Positions 30,306-38,050 of a DNA stretch of 64,000 nucleotides are shown in pieces (the stretch's first letter is position 1; every line of letters begins with the position of its first letter). The stretch is from assembly GCF_011057715.1 (NCBI RefSeq), contig NZ_LNGH01000006.1:1-64000 (forward strand), in the 5' to 3' direction. This DNA is from Marinitoga sp. 38H-ov (GTDB taxonomy: Bacteria; Thermotogota; Thermotogae; Petrotogales; Petrotogaceae). The notes beneath the pieces were generated by a model. It searched no databases. It worked only from the letters and a program-made list of their open reading frames with translations, and was not told where the DNA came from. The translations under genes were made by a program, and so were the position numbers.

Positions 30306-31343
30306 CTAATGTTCTTTTAAATAGTATTCAAATCCTGTAGTTTTTATAACCTTATTTTCTGAATTAATACCGTATATTTGTATTCCATATTTTGTCATTG
30401 AATCTAAACCTATCAATTTATCTCCTAGAATAAATATAGCTGTAGACATAGCATCTGCTTTCATTGCGTTATCAGATATAATAGTTACACTTTTAAAGTA
30501 ATTTGCAGGGTATCCTGTTTTAGGATCTAATAAATGATGATATTTAACACCATCTTTTACAAAGAATCTTTCGTAATTTCCAGAGGTTACTATTGCACCT
30601 TCTTTTAAATATATTTGTTCTTTTATATCATATGGTCCTTTATCAGGATCTCTAATTCCTATTACCCAAGGAAATTTACCAAATTTTGGTCCAATTATAC
30701 CTATATCCCCACCTGCATCTATAAATCCAGTAGCATTTGGATCTAATTCTTTTATTTTTTGTACTGCCATATCTACTGCATATCCTTTTGCTATTCCACC
30801 TAAATCTATCTTTGTTTTATCATTTAACAATGATATTTTATCTCCTTCTATTTTTATAAACTTATAACTTACACCTTCTAATGCTGTTTTTATTTCATCT
30901 TGAGTAGGTATTCTTTTTTCATTATTTATATCATCAAATCCCCATATTTTTATTAATTCTCCTACTGTTGGATCAAATGCACTTCCTGTTAAATCCGCAT
31001 AATTAATTGCAGCCTTTATTAGAAATAATGTTTCTTTGTCAGCAATAATGCTTCTTTCCTTATTTAATTTAGAAATAACACTATTTTCAATTGTTTTACT
31101 AAATTTTTTTTCAATACGACTCATTTCATCAAAAGCTATATCTGCTAATTTTTCAGAATCTATTTTCTCGCCAGATACAACTACATTAACCCATGTTCCC
31201 ATTGCAAAATCCTTTTTACTATAATACTTTGGTAATGGTTTGTGAAAAACAAAAAATAAAATTAAGGAAATTGATATAATTAGTATTATTATATATAATA
31301 TACCTTTATACTTTAAAAAATTATTGGTATTTCTTTTAAGCAA
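30306..31343 (-). CDS. apbE: FAD:protein FMN transferase
   Basis: A 345-aa ApbE-family enzyme. An N-terminal membrane anchor or signal segment (about 15-31) places it outside the cytoplasm. Typical motifs are AMGTWVNVVVSGE, SAFDPTVGELIKIWGF, DLGGIAKGYAVD, GFIDAGGDIGIIG and HHLLDPKTGYP, with a C-terminal DAMSTAIFILG that includes the Mg-binding Asp. It attaches FMN covalently to Thr/Ser of redox proteins. No substrate with the usual flavinylation motif is encoded in the window; an Rnf complex elsewhere would be a candidate. The start is TTG at 31343 after AAGGTG. Confidence 0.93.
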   Translation of the reverse strand: MLKRNTNNFLKYKGILYIIILIISISLILFFVFHKPLPKYYSKKDFAMGTWVNVVVSGEKIDSEKLADIAFDEMSRIEKKFSKTIENSVISKLNKERSIIADKETLFLIKAAINYADLTGSAFDPTVGELIKIWGFDDINNEKRIPTQDEIKTALEGVSYKFIKIEGDKISLLNDKTKIDLGGIAKGYAVDMAVQKIKELDPNATGFIDAGGDIGIIGPKFGKFPWVIGIRDPDKGPYDIKEQIYLKEGAIVTSGNYERFFVKDGVKYHHLLDPKTGYPANYFKSVTIISDNAMKADAMSTAIFILGDKLIGLDSMTKYGIQIYGINSENKVIKTTGFEYYLKEH

Positions 31344-32308
31344 TTTTTACACCTTCCCTTTTCATCAATATTTTTTAATTTTATATTATATCCTTTTCTT
31401 TCTATTAATAATGTTCTACATTTAGGGCAATATGTTGATTCAAATTCCTTATTCCATACATTTCCCAAATAAACATAATTTAAATACTTTTTTGCTATAT
31501 AATATAAATCTTCCAATTTCTTTAAATTAGTGGGAGGATTATTATATTTATACATTGGATAATATTTACTTAAATGAAGTGGTATATCTTTTGATATAGA
31601 ACTTATCCATTTAAACATACTTTCTAATTCATTATAATTGTCATTTCCATTAGTAATTACTAAGGTAGTTATTTCAATATGCACATTATTCTCATATGAT
31701 AATCTTATAGTATCCATTACATACTCTTTTTTCCCACCTATTATTTTACTATAAAAATTATCATTGAAACCTTTTAAATCAATATTCATTGCATCTATAT
31801 ATGGTAACAATTTTTCTAATGGCTCTTTATTTATATACCCATTAGTAACTAATACAGTTTTAATATTTTTTTCTTTTAATAGTTTCGATGTTTCATATAC
31901 ATATTCATACCAAACTATAGGTTCAGAATATGTAAAAGCTACTATATTTACATTTTTTTGAAGGGTTAAATTAACTAAATCCTCAGGATTTATATTATAT
32001 ATCCCATATGGTTTTTCTTGTGATATTTCAAAATTTTGACAAAACTCACATTTGAAATTACATCCCCAAGTTCCTATAGATAAAACCTTTTCACCAGGAA
32101 AGAAATGAAAAAGGGGTTTTTTCTCTATAGGATCTATATTAATTGCAGTAATTTCTCCATAATTTAATGAATATAATTCACCATTAATATTTTTCCTGGT
32201 TTTACAAATACCAGTTTCTTCTATTACACAATTATGAGGACATAATTTACATTTTATATTAGAGTTTTTTATATTAGAATTTTTTTCAAAAAAATAGGCT
32301 TTTTTCAC
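31313..32308 (-). CDS. amrS: AmmeMemoRadiSam system radical SAM enzyme
   Basis: A 331-aa radical SAM protein. The cluster motif CxxxCxxC appears as GCNFKCEFCQNFE. An N-terminal Cys group (CKLCPHNCVIEETGIC) and a C-terminal zinc-ribbon-like group (CPKC, then CKNC) are typical of the AmrS family, related to PFL-activating-like enzymes. The best start is GTG at 32308, which directly follows the AMMECR1 stop (TAAGGTG) and has GAGAGG upstream; the ATG at 32347 has no ribosome-binding site. The reaction of the system is unknown. Confidence 0.92.
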   Translation of the reverse strand: MKKAYFFEKNSNIKNSNIKCKLCPHNCVIEETGICKTRKNINGELYSLNYGEITAINIDPIEKKPLFHFFPGEKVLSIGTWGCNFKCEFCQNFEISQEKPYGIYNINPEDLVNLTLQKNVNIVAFTYSEPIVWYEYVYETSKLLKEKNIKTVLVTNGYINKEPLEKLLPYIDAMNIDLKGFNDNFYSKIIGGKKEYVMDTIRLSYENNVHIEITTLVITNGNDNYNELESMFKWISSISKDIPLHLSKYYPMYKYNNPPTNLKKLEDLYYIAKKYLNYVYLGNVWNKEFESTYCPKCRTLLIERKGYNIKLKNIDEKGRCKNCLKEIPIIF

Positions 32309-32309
32309 C

Positions 32310-32828
32310 TTAAAAATACCTCTCAACTGTAAATCTATATATTTCATATGGTTCTGAATAAATTCCTGCTTTTAATTTCGCAATTCTTATTTGTTCTTCA
32401 GCTGTATCTACTCCATCAAGCGCAGGAAGCAAAACACCTTTTTTAAATCCACTAACTACTATAACTCCATATATATTTGGATCTAATTCATCTACAGATT
32501 CAATATATTCTGGTTCACTTAATACATCAACACTTACTTCAATGTTATCTAATTCTTCTGCTGTTAAAGGAGTAAATCTATAGTCTCTGGTAGCCGCTGC
32601 TATAGCATTTTCTCTAATCTCAATTGCCAAATTGTCATATATTGGTTCTATAGTCCCTATACAACCTCTTAAATCACCATCCATTGTGTGCAAGGAAACA
32701 AAACACGCTGATTTTTTTATTAATAATTCTTCAGGTAAATCTTCTTTTATTTCTATTTTTCTTCCATATTTTATATAATTCTCTATACATTCTATTGCCC
32801 ATTTTACATAAGGATGATTTCCAATCAT
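32310..32828 (-). CDS. amrA: AMMECR1-domain protein (AmmeMemoRadiSam system protein A)
   Basis: A 172-aa AMMECR1 homologue. The highly conserved core is present: SACFVSLHTMDGDLRGCIGTI, followed by AAATRDYRFTPLTAEEL and VSGFKKGVLLPALDGVDT. The protein fills the whole domain. AGAGGGTG precedes the ATG. It is translationally linked to the radical SAM gene; the third partner Memo is located 20 kb away in the pilus/translation operon. Confidence 0.94.
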   Translation of the reverse strand: MIGNHPYVKWAIECIENYIKYGRKIEIKEDLPEELLIKKSACFVSLHTMDGDLRGCIGTIEPIYDNLAIEIRENAIAAATRDYRFTPLTAEELDNIEVSVDVLSEPEYIESVDELDPNIYGVIVVSGFKKGVLLPALDGVDTAEEQIRIAKLKAGIYSEPYEIYRFTVERYF

Positions 32829-32853
32829 TTTTTCACCCTCTAATTTTTTTTGA

Positions 32854-33765
32854 TTATTTAAATACCTTTTTTATTTTAAATATTCTTTCATTTCTATCAT
32901 GTTTTTCCAATGTATTCAAAAACGTTGAATTTCTTTCTGCAATTGAAATTGCTATTAAATTATTTTTTTCATCTATTAAAGAGACTATATCATCTTTTTT
33001 AAAATCTTCGTATTTATCAATATGATTTAAAAAAATATGATTACCATTTAATGCCCTTTGAATTCCAATTTTATTTAAGATAATCTTAGGAAAATCCAAA
33101 ACTTCTATCATTGGTATAATTTTCTTTGTTATGTTATCTAACTTAATTGCATCATCTACATTAAATTTCCCAACTTCTAATCTTCTTAATTCTGTAGTTA
33201 CTGCTCCTACTCCAATTTTATATCCAATATCCATAATTAATGATCTAATATATGTTCCAGATGAAACTTTACATTCAAATTCAAACTCACCATTATCATA
33301 TATTTTTATGTTATCTATACTATATATATTAACTTCTTTTGGTGGCATTTTTATAATTTTTCCAGCACGTGCTAACTCATATAATTTTTTTCCGTTATAT
33401 TTTTTAGCTGAATACATTGGAGGAACTTGCAAATACTTTCCTTTAAAAGATAATATAACTTTTTCTAAATCATCAATATGATTACTGAGAACTTCGTACC
33501 TTTCTTTAACTTCACCAGTAATATCATAAGTGTCTGTGATAATACCCAATTTAGCTTTAACATAATATTTTTTATCTTGATGTTGTAAGTACTCTAATAA
33601 TCTTGTTCCTTTATTAATTCCTAAAATCAATAATCCAGTAGCAAATGGATCTAATGTACCTGAATGACCTACTTTTTTTGTGGAAAATTTTTCTCTTATT
33701 ATATTAACAACATCATGCGAAGTTATATTTGCTGGTTTATCAATTAAAATGAAACCATCATTCAT
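32854..33765 (-). CDS. truB: tRNA pseudouridine(55) synthase
   Basis: A 303-aa TruB enzyme that makes pseudouridine in the T-loop of tRNA. The N-terminal GFILIDKPANITSHDVV and the catalytic-Asp motif KVGHSGTLDPFATGLL are complete. KKYNGKKLYELARAG and SGTYIRSLIMDIG follow. The C-terminal part is a PUA-like RNA-binding extension. AAGGTG suits the ATG at 33765; the in-frame GTG at 33774 is too close to it. The gene is coupled to rbfA, a common arrangement. Confidence 0.95.
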   Translation of the reverse strand: MNDGFILIDKPANITSHDVVNIIREKFSTKKVGHSGTLDPFATGLLILGINKGTRLLEYLQHQDKKYYVKAKLGIITDTYDITGEVKERYEVLSNHIDDLEKVILSFKGKYLQVPPMYSAKKYNGKKLYELARAGKIIKMPPKEVNIYSIDNIKIYDNGEFEFECKVSSGTYIRSLIMDIGYKIGVGAVTTELRRLEVGKFNVDDAIKLDNITKKIIPMIEVLDFPKIILNKIGIQRALNGNHIFLNHIDKYEDFKKDDIVSLIDEKNNLIAISIAERNSTFLNTLEKHDRNERIFKIKKVFK

Positions 33766-34111
33766 CAGTTTCACCTTTTATTTCATTTAATAATTTATGT
33801 ATTTTTATACTTTCCTCAATCCCTTTATCCTTGTGAAATCTAATTTCTGGTATTTTATACATTCTAATATTTCTAGATATTAAACTTCTAAAAAAACCTT
33901 TAGCTTTAGTTAATATTTCTATTACTTCATCTAAATCTCCGTTTAATACTGAAACATATATATCTGCATATGATTTATCCTTTGATAACTCTACCCTTGT
34001 TGCTGAAATTAATTTATCTTGTATTCTTGGATCCCTTAAATTTGAAATATTTGTATTTACTAACCTTAATATTTCAGATTCTATCATTTCTTTTCTATAT
34101 TCTTTAGCCAT
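33758..34111 (-). CDS. rbfA: Ribosome-binding factor A
   Basis: A 117-aa KH-like protein involved in 30S maturation and cold adaptation. The N-terminal EYRKEMIESEILRLVNTNI, the conserved LRDPRI, and IRMYKIPEIRFHKDKGIEES at the end of the fold are typical. AGGAGG overlaps an upstream ATG at 34120, so the ATG at 34111 is preferred. It overlaps the HDOD gene end and the truB start. Confidence 0.94.
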   Translation of the reverse strand: MAKEYRKEMIESEILRLVNTNISNLRDPRIQDKLISATRVELSKDKSYADIYVSVLNGDLDEVIEILTKAKGFFRSLISRNIRMYKIPEIRFHKDKGIEESIKIHKLLNEIKGETDE

Positions 34112-34991
34112 TTTCTTCATCCTCCTGATTTTCCAAATATGTGTCTAAGTTAATAAAATCATTTGATTCTTCTAATTTTTTTTCTAATTCATTTAAATAA
34201 TTTAAATATTTTTTTGAATTCATATCAAACTTATTCCAAACTACATCTGATGGAACAGGTATATCATAACAACCAGAATATCCATAATATATAGTATTTA
34301 TAGAAATATTTGCTAAATGGACAATATATATATTCATGGTATATGTATCTATTTTTATTTTTTCTGGATTATCATGATGTGCAGCGGTATAAATTACATT
34401 TTCTGGTAAATTCCAATCTTGAAATAATTGTTTTCCAAGTGTTTGATGATCCAACATATTTAACATATTTTCCGCTTTGTGAAATGACACCTTTTTATGA
34501 TCTGCAACATTTAAAGCCATTTCTAAGTTTTCAGGAGTTATTATTCCCATAACAATTTTTCCCAAATCATGTAACATTCCACTTAAAAATATTTCTTCCT
34601 TATCAGGATAATTTACCACTTGAGATAATAGTTCAGAAGCAACAGCTACAGCCATGCTATGTTGCCAAAATTTTTTAGAATCCAAATATTCAAATTCTCT
34701 CTTAAAAAATGATTCTGCAACGAATATACCCATTGCTAAATTTCTTACCGTTTTAAACCCTAGTATATTAATAGCTTGTGATACCTTGGTTATCTTTCTT
34801 GGTAAAGCATAATACGCTGAATTACTAAGTTTTAATATTTTTGCAACTAATGGTGGTGATTGTAAAACAGCGCTTTCTAATTCTTTAGTATTAGAAGAAG
34901 GATTTGATGCTATATCCATTATTCTTTTTAGTATAAAATTAGGTGTTGGTAACTCTGATACTTTCTTTAAAATCTCTTTTATTGTTGCCAT
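34104..34991 (-). CDS. HDOD-domain signalling protein
   Basis: A 295-aa protein made mostly of an HDOD domain (about 10-210), a catalytically uncertain relative of HD phosphohydrolases used in signalling. Readable features are LPTPNFILKRIMDIA, SPPLVAKILKLSNSAYYALPRKITKVSQAINILGF and a His/Asp region MLHDLGKIVMG, DHQTLGK and AAHHDNPE. It lies 4 bases after the histidine kinase gene and before rbfA, so it is a likely partner of the kinase, though this is inference. Confidence 0.88.
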   Translation of the reverse strand: MATIKEILKKVSELPTPNFILKRIMDIASNPSSNTKELESAVLQSPPLVAKILKLSNSAYYALPRKITKVSQAINILGFKTVRNLAMGIFVAESFFKREFEYLDSKKFWQHSMAVAVASELLSQVVNYPDKEEIFLSGMLHDLGKIVMGIITPENLEMALNVADHKKVSFHKAENMLNMLDHQTLGKQLFQDWNLPENVIYTAAHHDNPEKIKIDTYTMNIYIVHLANISINTIYYGYSGCYDIPVPSDVVWNKFDMNSKKYLNYLNELEKKLEESNDFINLDTYLENQEDEENG

Positions 34992-34995
34992 ATTT

Positions 34996-36468
34996 TCACT
35001 TTCCCTTTTTAAATTCTATATAAAATCTAGTTCCCTTATTTTCCACACTTTTTAACCATATCTTTCCGCCTTGAATTTCAACTAATTCTTTTACTACAGA
35101 TAATCCAATTCCAGTACCAGAAATTTCATATGTTAAAGATGAATCTACTCTATAGAATTTATCAAAAACTTTATCTTGATGTTCCTTAGGAATGCCAATT
35201 CCATTATCTTCTACTAAAATTAATATTTTATCTTCTTCATTTTTAAGTGTTATTTTTATAAATTTCATTTCTTTTCTTTTATCAGAATATTTAATAGAAT
35301 TATCTAATAAATTAGACAATATTTGTTTTACTCTTGTTCTATCTAAATTAACAATTATATTTTCTTTTGGTAAAACCTTATAAATTTTAATATCATTTGA
35401 TTCTGCTTTACTTTTATTTGCATAATATACTTCTTCTATTAATTCGTTTATAGAAAACTCTTCCTTTTTTATATTTACACTTTTCATTTCCAATTTTGAA
35501 AAATCCAAAATTTCATCTAATATATTTTGTAAATGATCCGCTTCATTTAAAATAGTTGTCATAAAATCTTTTAATGTATCTGTATCCAATATTTCTAAAC
35601 TATCGATTATAGATTCAGAATATGCCTTTATTGCAGCTAATGGTGTTCTTAATTCATGAGATACGGTGGATAAAAACTCTGTTTTCATTTGATCTATTTT
35701 CTTTAATCTTTCTAATTCTTTTGTACCTGTAATATCTGAAATTATTACTAAATAATTTTCATCTGTATTTTTCAAAAAGTCTATAGACAAATAATTATCT
35801 TTAATTTCATATTCACGTGTCAGTTTTTCACCAATAATTTCTAAGTTTATCAATTCACTTTTTATAAATTCAATCAAATTATTTCCATATTTTTCTTCAA
35901 ATTTCTCAAACTTTGAGTTAAAAAATATTTTATTATACCCCTTATCGTATACAACTAATCCGCTTATCATTGAATTTAATATTTGATTTAAAAAATTCCT
36001 ATTATTTTCTACTATTTCATTTGTTTTTAATATCTCTTCATACAACTCTAAGTTTTCTATTATTGCTGCTGTTAAAAAACTCATAACATTTAAAAATAAC
36101 ATTATTTCATTTGAAATTTCTTCTTCAGACGTTATTCCTATATACAATAATAATAACTTTTGAGATTTAGAAAAAGGTATTATTAATGCATGCTCCCCAT
36201 TTTCTAAAGAAAACACAGATATCTTCAAAGATTTAGCTGCCCAAGCAGCTAAATCTTTGATTTCATCTGTTATATTACTGTTTTCATTTAATAAAATATA
36301 TTCTTCACCTTTAGGTTTTAAAAAATACTCATAAGTTATAGGTATCAATTTTCCAACTATTGAATTAATAGCTTCTTCAATTTGAGTTAAACTGCTTAAA
36401 GAACTTAACTCCATTACTAAATCTGATATTTTAGAATATGTTTCTATAATAGCATTTTTTGGATCCAT
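34996..36468 (-). CDS. Soluble sensor histidine kinase (orphan)
   Basis: A 490-aa kinase without membrane segments. The N-terminal 145 residues look GAF-like, residues 155-250 PAS-like, then HisKA with the phospho-acceptor His271 in STVSHELRTPLAA, and HATPase with NLLDNSIKYSD (N box), VEDNGIGIP (G1) and GTGIGLSVVKEL (G2). No response regulator is adjacent; the HDOD gene follows instead. Codons 70-82 (KDLAAWAAKSL) contain a 16-bp perfect inverted repeat. It senses a cytoplasmic signal, nature unknown. Confidence 0.93.
   Translation of the reverse strand: MDPKNAIIETYSKISDLVMELSSLSSLTQIEEAINSIVGKLIPITYEYFLKPKGEEYILLNENSNITDEIKDLAAWAAKSLKISVFSLENGEHALIIPFSKSQKLLLLYIGITSEEEISNEIMLFLNVMSFLTAAIIENLELYEEILKTNEIVENNRNFLNQILNSMISGLVVYDKGYNKIFFNSKFEKFEEKYGNNLIEFIKSELINLEIIGEKLTREYEIKDNYLSIDFLKNTDENYLVIISDITGTKELERLKKIDQMKTEFLSTVSHELRTPLAAIKAYSESIIDSLEILDTDTLKDFMTTILNEADHLQNILDEILDFSKLEMKSVNIKKEEFSINELIEEVYYANKSKAESNDIKIYKVLPKENIIVNLDRTRVKQILSNLLDNSIKYSDKRKEMKFIKITLKNEEDKILILVEDNGIGIPKEHQDKVFDKFYRVDSSLTYEISGTGIGLSVVKELVEIQGGKIWLKSVENKGTRFYIEFKKGK
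36225..36260. repeat. 36-base perfect stem-loop inside the histidine kinase gene
   Basis: Two 16-base arms, one beginning TCAAAGATTTAGCTGC and the other its exact reverse complement, flank a 4-base loop (36241-36244). It is fully coding (about residues 70-82). Its stem is longer than any terminator in the window, but no T-tract follows on the minus strand. Confidence 0.9.
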
Positions 36469-36471
36469 GTT

Positions 36472-36855
36472 TCACAACCTTTCAATACTCCTGGTTACAA
36501 TTAAATTAACCCCGGTATTTAAAAAGTTTTCTATTATTATATCGCCCATTTTTACAGGTGCTTCTACCTCTAATTTTTCAATAATACTCATAGCTTCTTC
36601 AAATAATCTCAACGGTATAGCCTCGGATGTTTTAACAGATGCTAAAGGATATTTTCCATTCTTTACTTTTATGCTGGTAACTAATATTCTATGCGGATCG
36701 CTTATTTCTTGAATTGCATATTCTCTACCTCTAGGACATTTATTTCCAGAAACATCAATAACTTCTAATTCATCTGTATACTCAATTTTAACTTTACATC
36801 CTAATGGACATCTTACACAAGTTAATTCTTTAACCAAGTTTTGAGATGAGCTCAT
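36472..36855 (-). CDS. DUF1667 domain protein
   Basis: A 127-aa protein of the DUF1667 family. The N-terminal CVRCPLGC and the following CPRGREYAIQEISDP hold four Cys residues that could bind an Fe-S cluster or metal. The remainder (SVKTSEAIPLRLFEEAMSIIEKLEVEAPVKMGD) is helical. In other genomes, including Thermotoga, it stands with a GlpA-like dehydrogenase and an FAD oxidoreductase, as here. AGAGGTGAT precedes the ATG, which overlaps the previous gene by 26 bases. Confidence 0.9.
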   Translation of the reverse strand: MSSSQNLVKELTCVRCPLGCKVKIEYTDELEVIDVSGNKCPRGREYAIQEISDPHRILVTSIKVKNGKYPLASVKTSEAIPLRLFEEAMSIIEKLEVEAPVKMGDIIIENFLNTGVNLIVTRSIERL

Positions 36856-38050
36856 CTGCCATCACCTCTATTTCATCTATATTTTCATCAAATGGTTTTA
36901 ATTTAATTACAACCATTTCTGGAGGCCTTGCTTCATTTTCTATAACTTCTACACCCAATGGTTCTACTTTTATACTTGCCCTATCAAATACCTTTGATAC
37001 CCTTATATACAAAGTACTTTCTTGTGTTGGATCTATATATGATGGATGTAATATTCCTATATTTTCACCTTTTCTTACTTTTACTTTTTTCCCTTTAGAA
37101 TATTCACCTTTTGCATATAATGCTGCATATTTACCAGCTTTTTCTCCTTCTTTAGCAACATAATCTACTAAATCAAATATTACTGTACAATTACCTGCAG
37201 CAAAAATCCAATCTTCACTGGTTTGATTAGTATTTGAAACTATAAAACCAGGATCTGCTTCTAAAAAATCTGCAGGTTTAATTTGAGGAATTAATCCAAC
37301 AGAAGTAATTAATGTATCGACTTCAAATTCTTTTTCAGTGCCAGGAATTGGATCCCATTTATAATCAACTTCCGCAGCAATAACCTTTTGAAGTCTTCTA
37401 TCTCCTTCAACAGCTATTACTGTATGTGATAAGTATAACGGAATACCAAAATCCTTCAAACATTGTTGAACATTCCTTTCCAATCCACCAGGATATGGCA
37501 TTATTTCCAAAACCGCTTCAACTTTTATACCTTCTAAAGTTAATCTTCTTGCCATTATTAGACCTATATCTCCTGATCCTAAAATAACAGCCTTACTTCC
37601 TGGTTTTAAATTTTCTAAATTAATAAACCTTTGAGCAAGTCCAGCTGTAAATATACCAGTAATTCTTTTTCCAGGAACTGGTAATGAATTTAAATGTCTT
37701 TCTCTAGCTCCAGTTGCCATCACTAAAGCCTTGGTTTGTATTTCATGAATTCCTCTTTTATCAACAAATATTATTGTTTTGTCTTTTCTAATTTCCAAAA
37801 CATATGTTCCAAACAATATATCTATATCTTTAAGTCTTTCTTTAGCAAATTCTTTAAACTCTGGTCCTGTTAAATCCTTTTTAAAATATTGTAATCCAAA
37901 ACCATTGTGAATACATTGATTTAATACTCCGCCAGTATCTTCATCTCTTTCTAATAATATTACTTTTGCACCATTCTCCCTTGCACTATATGCTGCAGCC
38001 ATACCAGCTGCTCCACCACCTATTACTACAACATCTGTATTATACTTCAT
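36830..38050 (-). CDS. FAD-dependent pyridine-nucleotide oxidoreductase
   Basis: A 406-aa flavoprotein. The FAD-binding DVVVIGGGAAGMAAAYSA at the N-terminus, a second dinucleotide fold AVILGSGDIGLIMARRL near 160, and a C-terminal FAAGNCT motif are visible. The redox-active CxxC of thioredoxin-reductase-like enzymes is absent. The neighbouring GlpA-like and DUF1667 genes suggest a membrane-associated or electron-transferring glycerol-3-phosphate dehydrogenase complex, as in the Thermotoga glp cluster. The electron acceptor is not evident. Confidence 0.88.
   Translation of the reverse strand: MKYNTDVVVIGGGAAGMAAAYSARENGAKVILLERDEDTGGVLNQCIHNGFGLQYFKKDLTGPEFKEFAKERLKDIDILFGTYVLEIRKDKTIIFVDKRGIHEIQTKALVMATGARERHLNSLPVPGKRITGIFTAGLAQRFINLENLKPGSKAVILGSGDIGLIMARRLTLEGIKVEAVLEIMPYPGGLERNVQQCLKDFGIPLYLSHTVIAVEGDRRLQKVIAAEVDYKWDPIPGTEKEFEVDTLITSVGLIPQIKPADFLEADPGFIVSNTNQTSEDWIFAAGNCTVIFDLVDYVAKEGEKAGKYAALYAKGEYSKGKKVKVRKGENIGILHPSYIDPTQESTLYIRVSKVFDRASIKVEPLGVEVIENEARPPEMVVIKLKPFDENIDEIEVMADELISKLG

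Noticed and set aside
32310-32347. ATG at 32347 as start of the radical SAM gene
   Set aside because: There is no ribosome-binding site before it; GTG at 32308 directly follows the previous stop and has GAGAGG upstream.
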